Source of the DNA: Macrococcoides epidermidis
GTDB taxonomy: Bacteria; Bacillota; Bacilli; Staphylococcales; Staphylococcaceae
Assembly: GCF_042659445.1 (NCBI RefSeq)
Contig: NZ_JBHSSR010000013.1
Reading direction: 5' to 3' (one strand)
DNA: 64,000 nucleotides
Positions 43,682 to 51,794 of this stretch are shown here, one piece after another. Both the position numbers and the translations under genes were made by a program. The notes under the pieces were generated by a model, which was not told the origin of the DNA, did no database searches, and saw only the letters and a program-made list of their open reading frames with translations. Position 1 is the first letter of the stretch; every line of letters starts with the position of its first letter.

Positions 43682-45943
43682 TTAATTGTTTTGATTAACA
43701 AATCTCATCAAATGCTTACCTGTTAATGATTTTTCTTCATAAACAATTTCACTAGGCACTCCACTATAGAGTACTTTTCCTCCGTCTAACCCTGCACGTG
43801 GTCCAATGTCAATCATCCAATCTGCATAAGTCATCATTGTTAAATTGTGCTCTATTACAATCACCGTATTATTTTCATCAATTAAATAATCAAAGATGCT
43901 TTTTAAGTTATCAATATCCGCTTCATGTAAACCTGTTGTAGGTTCATCAAAGATAAATATTTTATCTTCCACACCCTCATTAATATATCGACTAAGTTTC
44001 ACACGTTGACTTTCCCCACCTGATAAAGTATCTAATGACTGCCCTAAAGTCATATAGTCTAGTCCTGTACGCTTTACACTGTTCAACACTTGATTAACAT
44101 TTGCTATCGGAAAGAAATCGATTGCTTCTTCTACTGAGAGTTCAAGCATGTCTGCGATAGAATATCCTTTAACTTTTGCATCAAGTACTTCTGGACGATA
44201 GCGTTTACCGTGGCATACTTCGCATAGCTGAACAAAGTCTGACATGAATGCAAGCTCCGTCTTTATGACCCCTTTACCGTTACAATTTGGGCATGCACCT
44301 TCAGAATTATAGCTGAACATTCCTTTATTAAGCCCTGTCTCTTTGCTATAGTATGATCTAATATCATCAAAGACATTGAGGTAGGTAAGTAAATTGGAGC
44401 GATTTGTCGCATTTACAGGTTTCTGATCGATATAAATCACATCTTCTCTTTCACGCAGTCCTGTTTGTATTAACGTACTTTTACCGGAACCTGCAACACC
44501 TGTTACAACAGTTAAAACATGTTTAGGGATATTTACTGATACATCTTTCAAGTTATTCTTCGTAATATTTTTTAGTGCTAGATTTTCATTTGACACTCTT
44601 ACTTCGGATTTAAATACGTGTGGCTGAGATAACGCCTTACCAGTCGGGCTACTACCTTTGAGCAATTCATTATATTTCCCGGTAAATATAACTTCTCCTC
44701 CATGCTTACCACTTCCTGGTCCGATATCAACACAATAATCTGCAATCTTAATGACATCAGGATCATGCTCAACAACGAGCACGGTATTACCTTTATCACG
44801 AATTGACAGCATGATTTGATTAATATTTTCAATATCTTCAGGATGTAGGCCCACACTTGGTTCATCAATAATATAGACTAAATCCGTAAGTGGACTATTT
44901 AAATGACGAATTAACTTAATTCTTTGAGATTCTCCCCCTGATAAAGTGGTCGTTTCTCGACTTAATGTCAAATAGCCTAAACCAACACGTTTTAACGCTT
45001 CTAATTGTTTGACTAAAGGTTCAATAATATACTGTGCTTTATGATCAACAATGTTATTCAAGAACTTAATTTCATCATTTATCGTTAGTTCACAAAAATC
45101 AGCAATGTTTAAGCCATTGATTTTACAACTTAATATTTTGTCATTTAGACGTTTACCTTTGCAATCCGGGCAAACCTGCTTTGTAACGATACGATTCACA
45201 TCTTTAATAAATTTCTTCTTTTCATATGTATCGTTGATTAGAAATGATCTTCTGAATCGATAAATTAATCCTTCATATTTAGCCGTCTTCGGCCAGTTTG
45301 ATGGTGGATTTTTTAATTTTATAGGTTCTTGATACAAAAATGTATCCATCTCTTCTTTAGAATAATCTTTCAATTTCTTATCATTGTCAAATAATCCCGT
45401 ATTTAAATAACGTCTACCACGCCATGTATTAGGTCCAAAAGATGGGAACTTGATTGCATCTTCATTTAGTGAACGATCGAAATGTAATAACTCATTTAAA
45501 TCAATATCTTCTAAATAACCTAACCCATCACACGTTTTGCACATACCATTCGTATTATTAAAAGAAAAATCCATAGAATATCCTACAAATGGCTGTCCAA
45601 TACGTGACCACAATAATCTCACACCAGAGTAGATATCTGAAATTGTTCCTACCGTGGATCTTGAGTTTCCACCAATTCTATCTTGTCCAATGACCATTGA
45701 TACAGGCAAATTCTCAATACGATCGACAACAGGTTTATCATAATGATTAAGCTGATTTTGTATATAAGTACTATACGTTTCATTTAATAGGCGCTCGCTT
45801 TCTGCAGCAATCGTATTAAATACTAGAGAAGACTTCCCAGAACCCGAGCGTCCTGTAAAGACAGTCAGTTTATGTTTCGGTATCTCAAGAGATATATCTT
45901 TTAAATTATTCTGCTTTGCTCCAATAATCTTGATCGGTTTCAT
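43682..45943 (-). CDS. UvrA-like ABC ATPase (UvrA2 class)
   Basis: A 753-residue tandem ATPase shorter than UvrA (about 940 residues), lacking most of the UvrB-binding insertion. Walker A motifs GRSGSGKSS (near residue 31) and GVAGSGKST (near 485); zinc-type CKTCDGLG and CPNCNGKG, plus CPDCKGKR and CEVCHGKR; two LSGGESQR signatures and Walker B IIDEPSVGLH / IFDEPTTGLH. UvrA2 proteins have been linked to drug and DNA-damage tolerance without full excision repair. Monocistronic; the HxlR gene lies upstream. Confidence 0.85.
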   Translation of the reverse strand: MKPIKIIGAKQNNLKDISLEIPKHKLTVFTGRSGSGKSSLVFNTIAAESERLLNETYSTYIQNQLNHYDKPVVDRIENLPVSMVIGQDRIGGNSRSTVGTISDIYSGVRLLWSRIGQPFVGYSMDFSFNNTNGMCKTCDGLGYLEDIDLNELLHFDRSLNEDAIKFPSFGPNTWRGRRYLNTGLFDNDKKLKDYSKEEMDTFLYQEPIKLKNPPSNWPKTAKYEGLIYRFRRSFLINDTYEKKKFIKDVNRIVTKQVCPDCKGKRLNDKILSCKINGLNIADFCELTINDEIKFLNNIVDHKAQYIIEPLVKQLEALKRVGLGYLTLSRETTTLSGGESQRIKLIRHLNSPLTDLVYIIDEPSVGLHPEDIENINQIMLSIRDKGNTVLVVEHDPDVIKIADYCVDIGPGSGKHGGEVIFTGKYNELLKGSSPTGKALSQPHVFKSEVRVSNENLALKNITKNNLKDVSVNIPKHVLTVVTGVAGSGKSTLIQTGLREREDVIYIDQKPVNATNRSNLLTYLNVFDDIRSYYSKETGLNKGMFSYNSEGACPNCNGKGVIKTELAFMSDFVQLCEVCHGKRYRPEVLDAKVKGYSIADMLELSVEEAIDFFPIANVNQVLNSVKRTGLDYMTLGQSLDTLSGGESQRVKLSRYINEGVEDKIFIFDEPTTGLHEADIDNLKSIFDYLIDENNTVIVIEHNLTMMTYADWMIDIGPRAGLDGGKVLYSGVPSEIVYEEKSLTGKHLMRFVNQNN

Positions 45944-46060
45944 TGAATCACTCCATAGTAATTTATAGTTTATATACCCTGATTATCGGATTTTATTAAA
46001 GTCTGTTTTAGCTATACTACATACATAAATCTTAATTTCTAATAGCATCTTAAATAAATC

Positions 46061-46432
46061 TTATTTTTCATTTGAATTATCGCCATTATCAAGATTAATT
46101 GTAGCCAAAAAGTCATCACCCCAATTACAAATTGAAGAAACAACATTATCAAGTTTTAATCCTATTTCTGTTAACTTGTAATCTACTTTAGGGGGAACGA
46201 CTGGATAGACGGTTCTTTCAATAATTTTGTCGTGCTCTAATTCTCGCAACTGTCTGATTAACATACGTTGATTGATGTCCGGCAATTTGTTTTGTAATTC
46301 ACTTAATCTTAATCTATCATCATGTAAGAGATGATAAATGATTGCAATTTTCCATCTACCTCCAATTACAGATAACGCCAAATCTTTCGATGTATAAAAT
46401 TCTTTATTATTATATTCAATGAACATATTCAT
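46061..46432 (-). CDS. hxlR: HxlR-family transcriptional regulator
   Basis: A 123-residue winged-helix (DUF24) regulator divergent from hxlAB, its likely target. LSVIGGRWKIAIIYHLL at residues 20-36, LPDINQRMLIRQLRELEHDK near 50-69 and YPVVPPKVDYKLTEIG near 77-92 match B. subtilis HxlR. At the position of the B. subtilis formaldehyde-sensing Cys11 (context F-N-C-E-K) this protein reads F-Y-T-S-K, so the Cys is replaced by Thr14; the paired Lys is kept. The only Cys is in SICNWG near residue 107. Confidence 0.87.
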   Translation of the reverse strand: MNMFIEYNNKEFYTSKDLALSVIGGRWKIAIIYHLLHDDRLRLSELQNKLPDINQRMLIRQLRELEHDKIIERTVYPVVPPKVDYKLTEIGLKLDNVVSSICNWGDDFLATINLDNGDNSNEK

Positions 46433-46525
46433 TCCTCCTTTCTATGGTGACTAAAATGTCAGTATTGTTATTTGTAATCTATAGTATCATAATGGCATTA
46501 TAAAAGATAGAGAGGGGAAATTATT

Positions 46526-47161
46526 ATGAAATTACAATTAGCAATCGATTTATTAGATCAAGTAGAGGCAGCAAAGTTAGCTCAAGAAGTAGAAGAATAT
46601 ATTGATATCGTAGAAATTGGAACACCTATCGTTATAAACGAAGGGCTATCTGCCGTTGAACATATGAGTAAATCAGTTAATAACACACAAGTATTAGCAG
46701 ACTTAAAAATTATGGATGCTGCTGGATATGAAGTCAGCCAAGCTATAAAGTTTGGTGCTGATATCGTAACAATCTTAGGAGTGGCTGAAGATGCTTCAAT
46801 TAAAAGCGCTATTGAAGAAGCACACAAACACGGTAAAGAACTATTAGTTGATATGATCGCAGTTCAAAATTTAGAACAGCGCGCAGCTGAATTAGATAAA
46901 ATGGGTGCTGATTATATCGCAGTTCACACTGGCTATGATTTACAAGCTGAAGGAGTATCACCTTTAGAAAGTTTACGTACTGTGAAATCAGTGATTTCAA
47001 ATTCTAAAGTAGCTGTAGCTGGAGGTATTAAACCTGATACAATCGAAACAGTAGCAGCCGAAAAACCTGACCTAATCATCGTAGGTGGCGGTATCGCAAA
47101 TGCTGATGATCCAAAAGCTGCTGCTAAAAAATGTCGTGAAATCGTTGATGCACATGCTTAA
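46526..47161 (+). CDS. hxlA: 3-Hexulose-6-phosphate synthase
   Basis: A 211-residue TIM-barrel aldolase that joins formaldehyde to ribulose 5-phosphate, the first step of the ribulose monophosphate path. The decarboxylase-superfamily motif D-x-K-x-x-D is visible in LADLKIMDAAG near residue 57, and AVAGGIKPDT near 167 and IIVGGGIA near 186 are phosphate-binding loops. AGAGGGG precedes the start. Overlaps hxlB by eight bases. Confidence 0.93.
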   Translation: MKLQLAIDLLDQVEAAKLAQEVEEYIDIVEIGTPIVINEGLSAVEHMSKSVNNTQVLADLKIMDAAGYEVSQAIKFGADIVTILGVAEDASIKSAIEEAHKHGKELLVDMIAVQNLEQRAAELDKMGADYIAVHTGYDLQAEGVSPLESLRTVKSVISNSKVAVAGGIKPDTIETVAAEKPDLIIVGGGIANADDPKAAAKKCREIVDAHA

Positions 47162-47696
47162 TCATTTTGAATTAATTTTAAATGAAATAAAGCAGACATT
47201 ATCACATGTTGATGAAACAAATTCAGAAAAATTTTCAAAAAAGCTTATGAATGCATCATCAATATTTGTAGCTGGTAAAGGCCGTTCTGGTCTCGTTATT
47301 AAGAGCTTCGCCATGAGATTAAACCAATTAGGCAAAAAGGCATATGTCGTGGGTGAAACAAATACACCATCAATCCAGAAAAATGATGTCTTTGTTATAG
47401 CATCAGGTTCAGGATCTACAGCTCATTTAAAATTGCTCGCACAAACAGCGAAAGATAATGAAGCATACGTATTATTATTATCAACAAAAGACGAATCACC
47501 CATTGCTGATATTGCAGACTTAACCATCGTATTACCTGCTGGTACAAAATACGATGCAGAAGGTTCAAAACAACCTTTAGGAAGTCTCTTTGAGCAGAGC
47601 AGTCAAATCTATTTAGACAGTGTCGTGTTAACGATTCAAGAAGCACTAAATGTTGACGAAGAAACAATGCAGAATAATCATGCGAATTTAGAGTGA
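47154..47696 (+). CDS. hxlB: 6-Phospho-3-hexuloisomerase
   Basis: A 180-residue SIS-domain isomerase converting hexulose 6-phosphate to fructose 6-phosphate, completing formaldehyde assimilation. Sugar-phosphate motifs: AGKGRSGLVIKSFAMRLNQL near residue 39 and ASGSGSTAHL near 82, with Glu in GSLFEQSSQIYLDSVVL near 145. I start at the ATG at 47154 inside the hxlA end; it matches family N-termini, and upstream starts have no homology. Confidence 0.9.
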   Translation: MLNHFELILNEIKQTLSHVDETNSEKFSKKLMNASSIFVAGKGRSGLVIKSFAMRLNQLGKKAYVVGETNTPSIQKNDVFVIASGSGSTAHLKLLAQTAKDNEAYVLLLSTKDESPIADIADLTIVLPAGTKYDAEGSKQPLGSLFEQSSQIYLDSVVLTIQEALNVDEETMQNNHANLE

Positions 47697-47716
47697 TAAG
47701 AATCAGAAAATAGACA

Positions 47717-47750
47717 AAGAGACCTTCCTATAATTATAGAGAGGTCTCTT
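47717..47750 (+). terminator. Terminator after hxlB
   Basis: A nine-base-pair stem AAGAGACCT/AGGTCTCTT with an inner CTATAATTATAG palindrome in the loop. The outer arms resemble those of the terminator at 34307-34339. Confidence 0.7.
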
Positions 47751-47770
47751 ATCATGTGTATGTAATAATA

Positions 47771-47859
47771 AAAACCGCATCACTTGTGGTACGCTTCAGT
47801 GTATCGGTTAATCCTAAGGTTCAAAAATAACCCAATAACCTCATTAACAATGATACACT
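47771..47859. repeat. Dispersed stem-loop repeat, copy 1
   Basis: The 41-base left part (47771-47811) matches 58865-58905 at 34 of 41 positions. Within this copy AGTGTATC (47798-47805) pairs with GATACACT (47852-47859), and TTAAT/ATTAA extends the stem. Non-coding, intergenic. Confidence 0.5.
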
Positions 47860-47916
47860 TGCGCGTATCGTTTTAGAGTGAGGTAAAAGAGCATACCAAG
47901 AAAGCTGACCATTGTA

Positions 47917-48087
47917 TTATTGGTATGCTTTCTTAATTATTCCATCATTTTCATTAATAATTTTTTCTAGCACTCTATCCGCTCTTCCGACAAAGTTCAA
48001 ATTTTTTGGGAAATCAAACTCGATAATAACTCTTTCTCCTGGTTTAATCGTTTCTTCAGAATCAGTAAATTTCAGATCTTTATTCAT
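47917..48087 (-). CDS. 56-residue protein of unknown function
   Basis: A small soluble protein that begins at the ATG at 48087 after AAGGAGG. It contains SEETIKPGERVIIEFDFPKN, a beta-strand-like stretch, and an amphipathic C-terminal helix. No family recognised. It is the third gene of a leftward operon behind an Xre regulator and a small membrane protein, separated from the regulator by 25 bases. Confidence 0.6.
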   Translation of the reverse strand: MNKDLKFTDSEETIKPGERVIIEFDFPKNLNFVGRADRVLEKIINENDGIIKKAYQ

Positions 48088-48112
48088 AAATATTATCCTC
48101 CTTAGAGATGTT

Positions 48113-48304
48113 CTATTTCGTATAAAAGATTTCATTCACCGTCATTTCAAAGTATTCACTTAAAGCTAATGCCAGTTTTAGGGTTGGATCGTATTTATCT
48201 TGTTCTATAGCAATAATAGTTTGTCGCGTTACACCCATTGATTTTGCTAATTGCTCTTGGGTTATTTTTCTCTCTTTTCTTAATATCTTCAAATTGTTTT
48301 TCAT
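48113..48304 (-). CDS. Small Xre-family regulator
   Basis: A 63-residue single-domain helix-turn-helix protein. LRKERKITQEQLAKSMGVTR near residues 8-27 and QTIIAIEQDKYDPTLKLALA after it are the canonical five-helix fold; EIFYTK is the common end of this subgroup. Its ATG shares one base with the stop codon of the membrane protein gene (TGATG), so the two are translated together. It is the obvious binder of the large inverted repeat upstream. Confidence 0.87.
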   Translation of the reverse strand: MKNNLKILRKERKITQEQLAKSMGVTRQTIIAIEQDKYDPTLKLALALSEYFEMTVNEIFYTK

Positions 48305-48594
48305 CAGCTTAAATATCCATATACCAAACCTAGTACAAGACAAATTGCGAATACAAGGAACATTGTTATTAAAATAGGTTTTATTTTGTCATTTCCCATT
48401 TTGCTTTGCATCATCATTATATTAACTCGATAAACTATCAACATTGATAACATCACTAAAAATGAATTAGAAAGATTACCATTAACAACAAAGTGATAGA
48501 TACTCATAATGAGCAGCATTCCCATACCGAAAAACCAACTGAATTTAATGCTCTGGTTTGATTGATGTAATTCCATCTCATCTGGTATTCTCAT
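48304..48594 (-). CDS. Small membrane protein, first gene of Xre operon
   Basis: A 96-residue protein with three hydrophobic segments (about residues 17-38, 42-60 and 73-95) and a short charged N-terminus. No family recognised with confidence; similar small membrane proteins next to 65-residue Xre regulators are common in Firmicutes (DUF2178/DUF3796-like). It is coupled to the regulator gene through TGATG. Confidence 0.68.
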   Translation of the reverse strand: MRIPDEMELHQSNQSIKFSWFFGMGMLLIMSIYHFVVNGNLSNSFLVMLSMLIVYRVNIMMMQSKMGNDKIKPILITMFLVFAICLVLGLVYGYLS

Positions 48595-48610
48595 CTAAAT
48601 CCCTCCTCAA

Positions 48611-48678
48611 AATGTTAAAAGTTCTTTACATTCTTATAGTATAATATTTACACTAAAATGTAAAGAACTTTTAACATT
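48611..48678 (-). promoter_or_regulatory. 22-bp perfect inverted repeat around the operon promoter
   Basis: Bases 48611-48632 and 48657-48678 are perfect reverse complements, separated by 24 bases. On the minus strand TTTACA falls in one arm and TACTAT in the spacer, 17 bases apart, so the promoter of the membrane protein/Xre operon is wrapped by the repeat. Autoregulation by the Xre protein is inference. Confidence 0.7.
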
Positions 48679-48702
48679 TATCATTCCCAATATATTTTCC
48701 TC

Positions 48703-48733
48703 TTTACTCTAACGTCACGTCATACCTTACGAT
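48703..48733 (+). promoter_or_regulatory. MerR-type promoter, copy 1
   Basis: TTTACT (48703-48708) and TACGAT (48728-48733) are separated by 19 bases, the over-long spacer typical of MerR-regulated promoters. The spacer contains a near-perfect dyad TAACGT-C-ACGTCA (48710-48722). The same arrangement occurs at 60985-61015. A CCTTACG/CGTAAGG hairpin lies against the ribosome binding site. Confidence 0.5.
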
Positions 48734-48753
48734 TGACGTAAGGAGGTGATGAC

Positions 48754-49170
48754 ATGGAATTCTATCAAATGCCGTTGTTTAATAAAATATTGGTGAGAGA
48801 TATTGAAAAAGCTGAGAAGTGGTATCTTCACACTTTAGGTTTTCAAAGTGTGTTCAAGTTTCGCAATGAAGAGAATGAAGTAATTATGAATCACTTGAGA
48901 CTTATGAAGTATCAGGATATCATGCTGATTCAGTCTGATGACTTTACTAGTGGAAATGGTTGTTTCATTAATACTCTTGTTAATGATATCGAAACAATAT
49001 CGAAATCGATATCTGATATGTATGTATTACAACCTTTAGAACAGATGCCGTGGAATGCGAAGGAAATGACTATTATTGATCCTGATGGTTATCAAATAAC
49101 ATTAACGGAATCGAATATTAAAGATGAGGATTTTGATAAATTAATGAATAGTGCTTCTAAAAACTTTTAG
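48754..49170 (+). CDS. VOC family protein, copy 1
   Basis: A 138-residue single-unit glyoxalase/bleomycin-resistance fold protein. FNKILVRDIEKAEKWYLHTL at residues 9-28 is the first beta-alpha module; MTIIDPDGYQITLTES near 103 is the second, with a Glu in the metal position. It is highly similar to the gene at 61036 over its whole length. Function unknown; it may bind or modify a small toxic compound. The start follows AAGGAGG by eight bases. Confidence 0.8.
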   Translation: MEFYQMPLFNKILVRDIEKAEKWYLHTLGFQSVFKFRNEENEVIMNHLRLMKYQDIMLIQSDDFTSGNGCFINTLVNDIETISKSISDMYVLQPLEQMPWNAKEMTIIDPDGYQITLTESNIKDEDFDKLMNSASKNF

Positions 49171-49174
49171 AATA

Positions 49175-49209
49175 AACAGTAGCGATTAGAATTTTAAATC
49201 GCTACTGTT
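49175..49209. terminator. Terminator after VOC copy 1
   Basis: A perfect 13-base-pair stem AACAGTAGCGATT/AATCGCTACTGTT between the convergent VOC and mepB genes. Confidence 0.88.
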
Positions 49210-49216
49210 CTATATA

Positions 49217-49640
49217 TTACATATTAAACTTATATTCACCCATCTTATAAAAATGTTCAGTCTGCCATTTCTGACTCACCATTGCAGTTTTATTCAAATC
49301 TTTGACCCATGGCGGATAGACTCTAAAAGCCATTTTGCCTTTTGAATTATCTGCTTTGACAATACCTTTTTCGATTAGGATCGAAACAGGGAAAACAAAC
49401 TGAACTTCATTATAGTCATCAAGAATATTAATTACAAGGTAATCGCCAATATGATCTTCATTAAAAGGTATATTTTTATTAAGGGAATCTTTCTTCCATA
49501 TAGCAACGAAATATCCAGGTTTCTTAGGAGTTTTCTTTGCTAATCTATTTTGAAACTAAATACTTTACATGATAAATTCATACCTTCATATTCTTCATTC
49601 CAATCTTCTTGAAATAATATATTAACTACGAAAGAAATTC
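49217..49640 (-). pseudogene. mepB: mepB, frameshifted and 5'-truncated
   Basis: Minus-strand translation gives a MepB protein in two frames. The first piece contains EDWNEEYEGMNLSCKVFS; after a one-base shift near 49551-49560 the second reads FQNRLAKKTPKKPGYFVAIW and runs to the family end (FRVYPPWVKDLNKTAMVSQK). About 113 residues of the C-terminal part are intact. The normal N-terminus (20-30 residues) is not recognisable. A sequencing error could explain the frameshift but not the missing start. Confidence 0.75.
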
Positions 49641-49694
49641 CTCCAATCTTATGAGCCGTCGGAGAAATTATTAAATATATTAAATTCTATTTAA

Positions 49695-50189
49695 TTAATC
49701 CCTTGTATAACCTTCTTTATCTTTGTTTAAAATCCAATTACCACCGTTCAGATAGCTCGCATAACTTAACCATGAAACATATGGGATCATCAATAATCCT
49801 GCTGTTTTTTCAAATTTGTAGAACTTATTAGCTGCAATATTACTTGCGGCTAGTAATACATAACTTTCAAGCAATGATATTTTTCTTAATTTTAAATTGA
49901 AATACAATAAAGACCATGCATAATTTAGGCCTAACTGAGTATAATGCACGCTTTTTAGTTCTTTTCTTTCTGCTTTATCTTCCGCTTTTTCATATGCTTT
50001 ATCATATGCTATACCCATTGATGTATAAAGTATTGGCCATACAATAGGGAAAGCAATAGCTGGTGGTGAATATGGTGGTTTTTTATATTGTTTATAATCA
50101 TCTTGGGCTTTAGCTGTCAGTCTTCCTATAATTAATCCCCCTGCAAGTGGTAATACTCTTCTCGTTATCTTTTTCAAATCAGTCATCAT
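49695..50189 (-). CDS. tspO: TspO/MBR family membrane protein
   Basis: A 164-residue five-helix protein of the tryptophan-rich sensory/peripheral benzodiazepine receptor family, which binds porphyrins and steroids and in Rhodobacter modulates carotenoid gene expression. KPPYSPPAIAFPIVWPILYT at about residues 37-56 is the family signature; Trp residues near 51, 92, 141 and 152 fit the ligand pocket. It lies beside the carotenoid genes on the same strand, 143 bases after the flavoprotein gene. Confidence 0.83.
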   Translation of the reverse strand: MMTDLKKITRRVLPLAGGLIIGRLTAKAQDDYKQYKKPPYSPPAIAFPIVWPILYTSMGIAYDKAYEKAEDKAERKELKSVHYTQLGLNYAWSLLYFNLKLRKISLLESYVLLAASNIAANKFYKFEKTAGLLMIPYVSWLSYASYLNGGNWILNKDKEGYTRD

Positions 50190-50332
50190 GTTTTCCCCCT
50201 CATTTTTAATATATCGTTAATCCATAAAACTCTTTTATCAATATTTATTTATAAATTTCCTGTTTTTTAAAATACTTAGCTTTGCTTTACATTAGTTTAA
50301 AAACTCTGTTTACAGTCGATTGGGGGCTAATA

Positions 50333-51733
50333 TTATAAATTAATATCTACACCCAACATATGCATACCAATCAGTTGGATAACACCACTTGATGCACTTG
50401 GAAAAGCAAATATCATCTTATTCACTTCACGTCCGCTCATTTTTTTATTAATGATAATTGTCAATATATTAATCAGATCATCTGCCGCACTGCCATAGAT
50501 AACCGCACCTTTTAATCTATTTCTACTATCAAGAACAACCTTCATTTCTGCTTCACGTTCGTGTTTATACTGAAATTCCAACTGTTCTCCAAATTTAACG
50601 GTTTTTACTTTATATCCAGGTTTTCGTTCTGCTTCCTCAACTGACATACCAACATGTGCAATCCTTGGTAGTGAATACACCACATTTGGAATTGCCGGAT
50701 ATTTAATCGGTATAAGTTTAAGTGCTTTTAATGGGAACTTTTTCATATCTGCATCTCTACCTAGTATATTCAGCGCGATATAATTTGATTCAAATGTAGC
50801 AGTTGGCGTTAATTTCGGTATTTTCTTATTTACAACATCTCCACTTGCATAGATGTTAGGTATATTTGTCTGCATATATTTATTTACTTTGATACCATGC
50901 TTATCATAATCTATTCCTATTTGATCAAGTCCAATATTTTCAACATTTGGTATACGGCCTGTTGCATCTACTACATAATCAGTTTCAAGTTGGAATGCTT
51001 TATCATCCGATAACTTTAAACCATTCTCGATATTCTCTAATTTCGTGACATCAATATTAAAATAGAATTTTACGCCTTCTGCCTCAAGTTTCTCAATCAG
51101 TTTCTTCACATAAGGCTGGTGATATGGCTTTAACACTTTATCAGAGTGTACAACAACTGAAACTTCGCTGCCCATCTTCGCAGCAATAGATGCAAATTCA
51201 ATACTGACGAAACCGCCACCTAAGAATGTAATACGCTTTGGAAATTCTATTAAATCTAAGAAATCTGTACTATTATGAGTTAATTCCTTACCTTCTATGT
51301 CAAGCTCATTACTTCTTTGACCTGTTGCAATTACAATATACTTTGCTTTATAGTCCGTATCGCCTACATTTACAGTATGATTATCTTTTAGGATACCTTC
51401 ACCTTTAATAATATCGATACCTTGTGATTCAAATATACTTTCTAATCCTTTATGCAGAGGACGTATCGTTTGTTGTTTGTATTCCATCAATTTTGACCAG
51501 TCAATTTGTGGTGTGTTTTTCACAATATCTTTATAATGTTGCAGAGATTCTACCGCTTCAAATGGACCTTCTAATAAGATTTTAGGATTACACCCATAAT
51601 TCGTACACGTACCTGAAATTTTATCTTTCTCAATAATTGCTACACGTTTTTTCATTTGATTTAATATCAGTGCACCATGCCATGCTGCATGACCACTACC
51701 AATATAAATGACATCATAGTGATTATTATTCAT
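50333..51733 (-). CDS. Disulfide-reductase-like FAD/NAD(P) oxidoreductase
   Basis: A 466-residue flavoprotein of the mercuric/glutathione/lipoamide reductase family. FAD loop YIGSGHAAWHGALI at residue 11, redox pair GTCTNYGCNPK near 42-52, NAD(P) loop FLGGGFVSIEFASI near 171, second FAD contact NIYASGDV near 288. The C-terminal dimerisation domain is present, but the terminal H-x-x-x-x-E pair of true disulfide reductases is not obvious, so substrate is uncertain. It follows crtQ by 61 bases and may be co-transcribed with the carotenoid operon. Confidence 0.8.
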   Translation of the reverse strand: MNNNHYDVIYIGSGHAAWHGALILNQMKKRVAIIEKDKISGTCTNYGCNPKILLEGPFEAVESLQHYKDIVKNTPQIDWSKLMEYKQQTIRPLHKGLESIFESQGIDIIKGEGILKDNHTVNVGDTDYKAKYIVIATGQRSNELDIEGKELTHNSTDFLDLIEFPKRITFLGGGFVSIEFASIAAKMGSEVSVVVHSDKVLKPYHQPYVKKLIEKLEAEGVKFYFNIDVTKLENIENGLKLSDDKAFQLETDYVVDATGRIPNVENIGLDQIGIDYDKHGIKVNKYMQTNIPNIYASGDVVNKKIPKLTPTATFESNYIALNILGRDADMKKFPLKALKLIPIKYPAIPNVVYSLPRIAHVGMSVEEAERKPGYKVKTVKFGEQLEFQYKHEREAEMKVVLDSRNRLKGAVIYGSAADDLINILTIIINKKMSGREVNKMIFAFPSASSGVIQLIGMHMLGVDINL

Positions 51734-51794
51734 ATATTTACTCCTTAATTTTTATGATATTAATAAACTATATAATTACAATCTCTTCTAAGTT

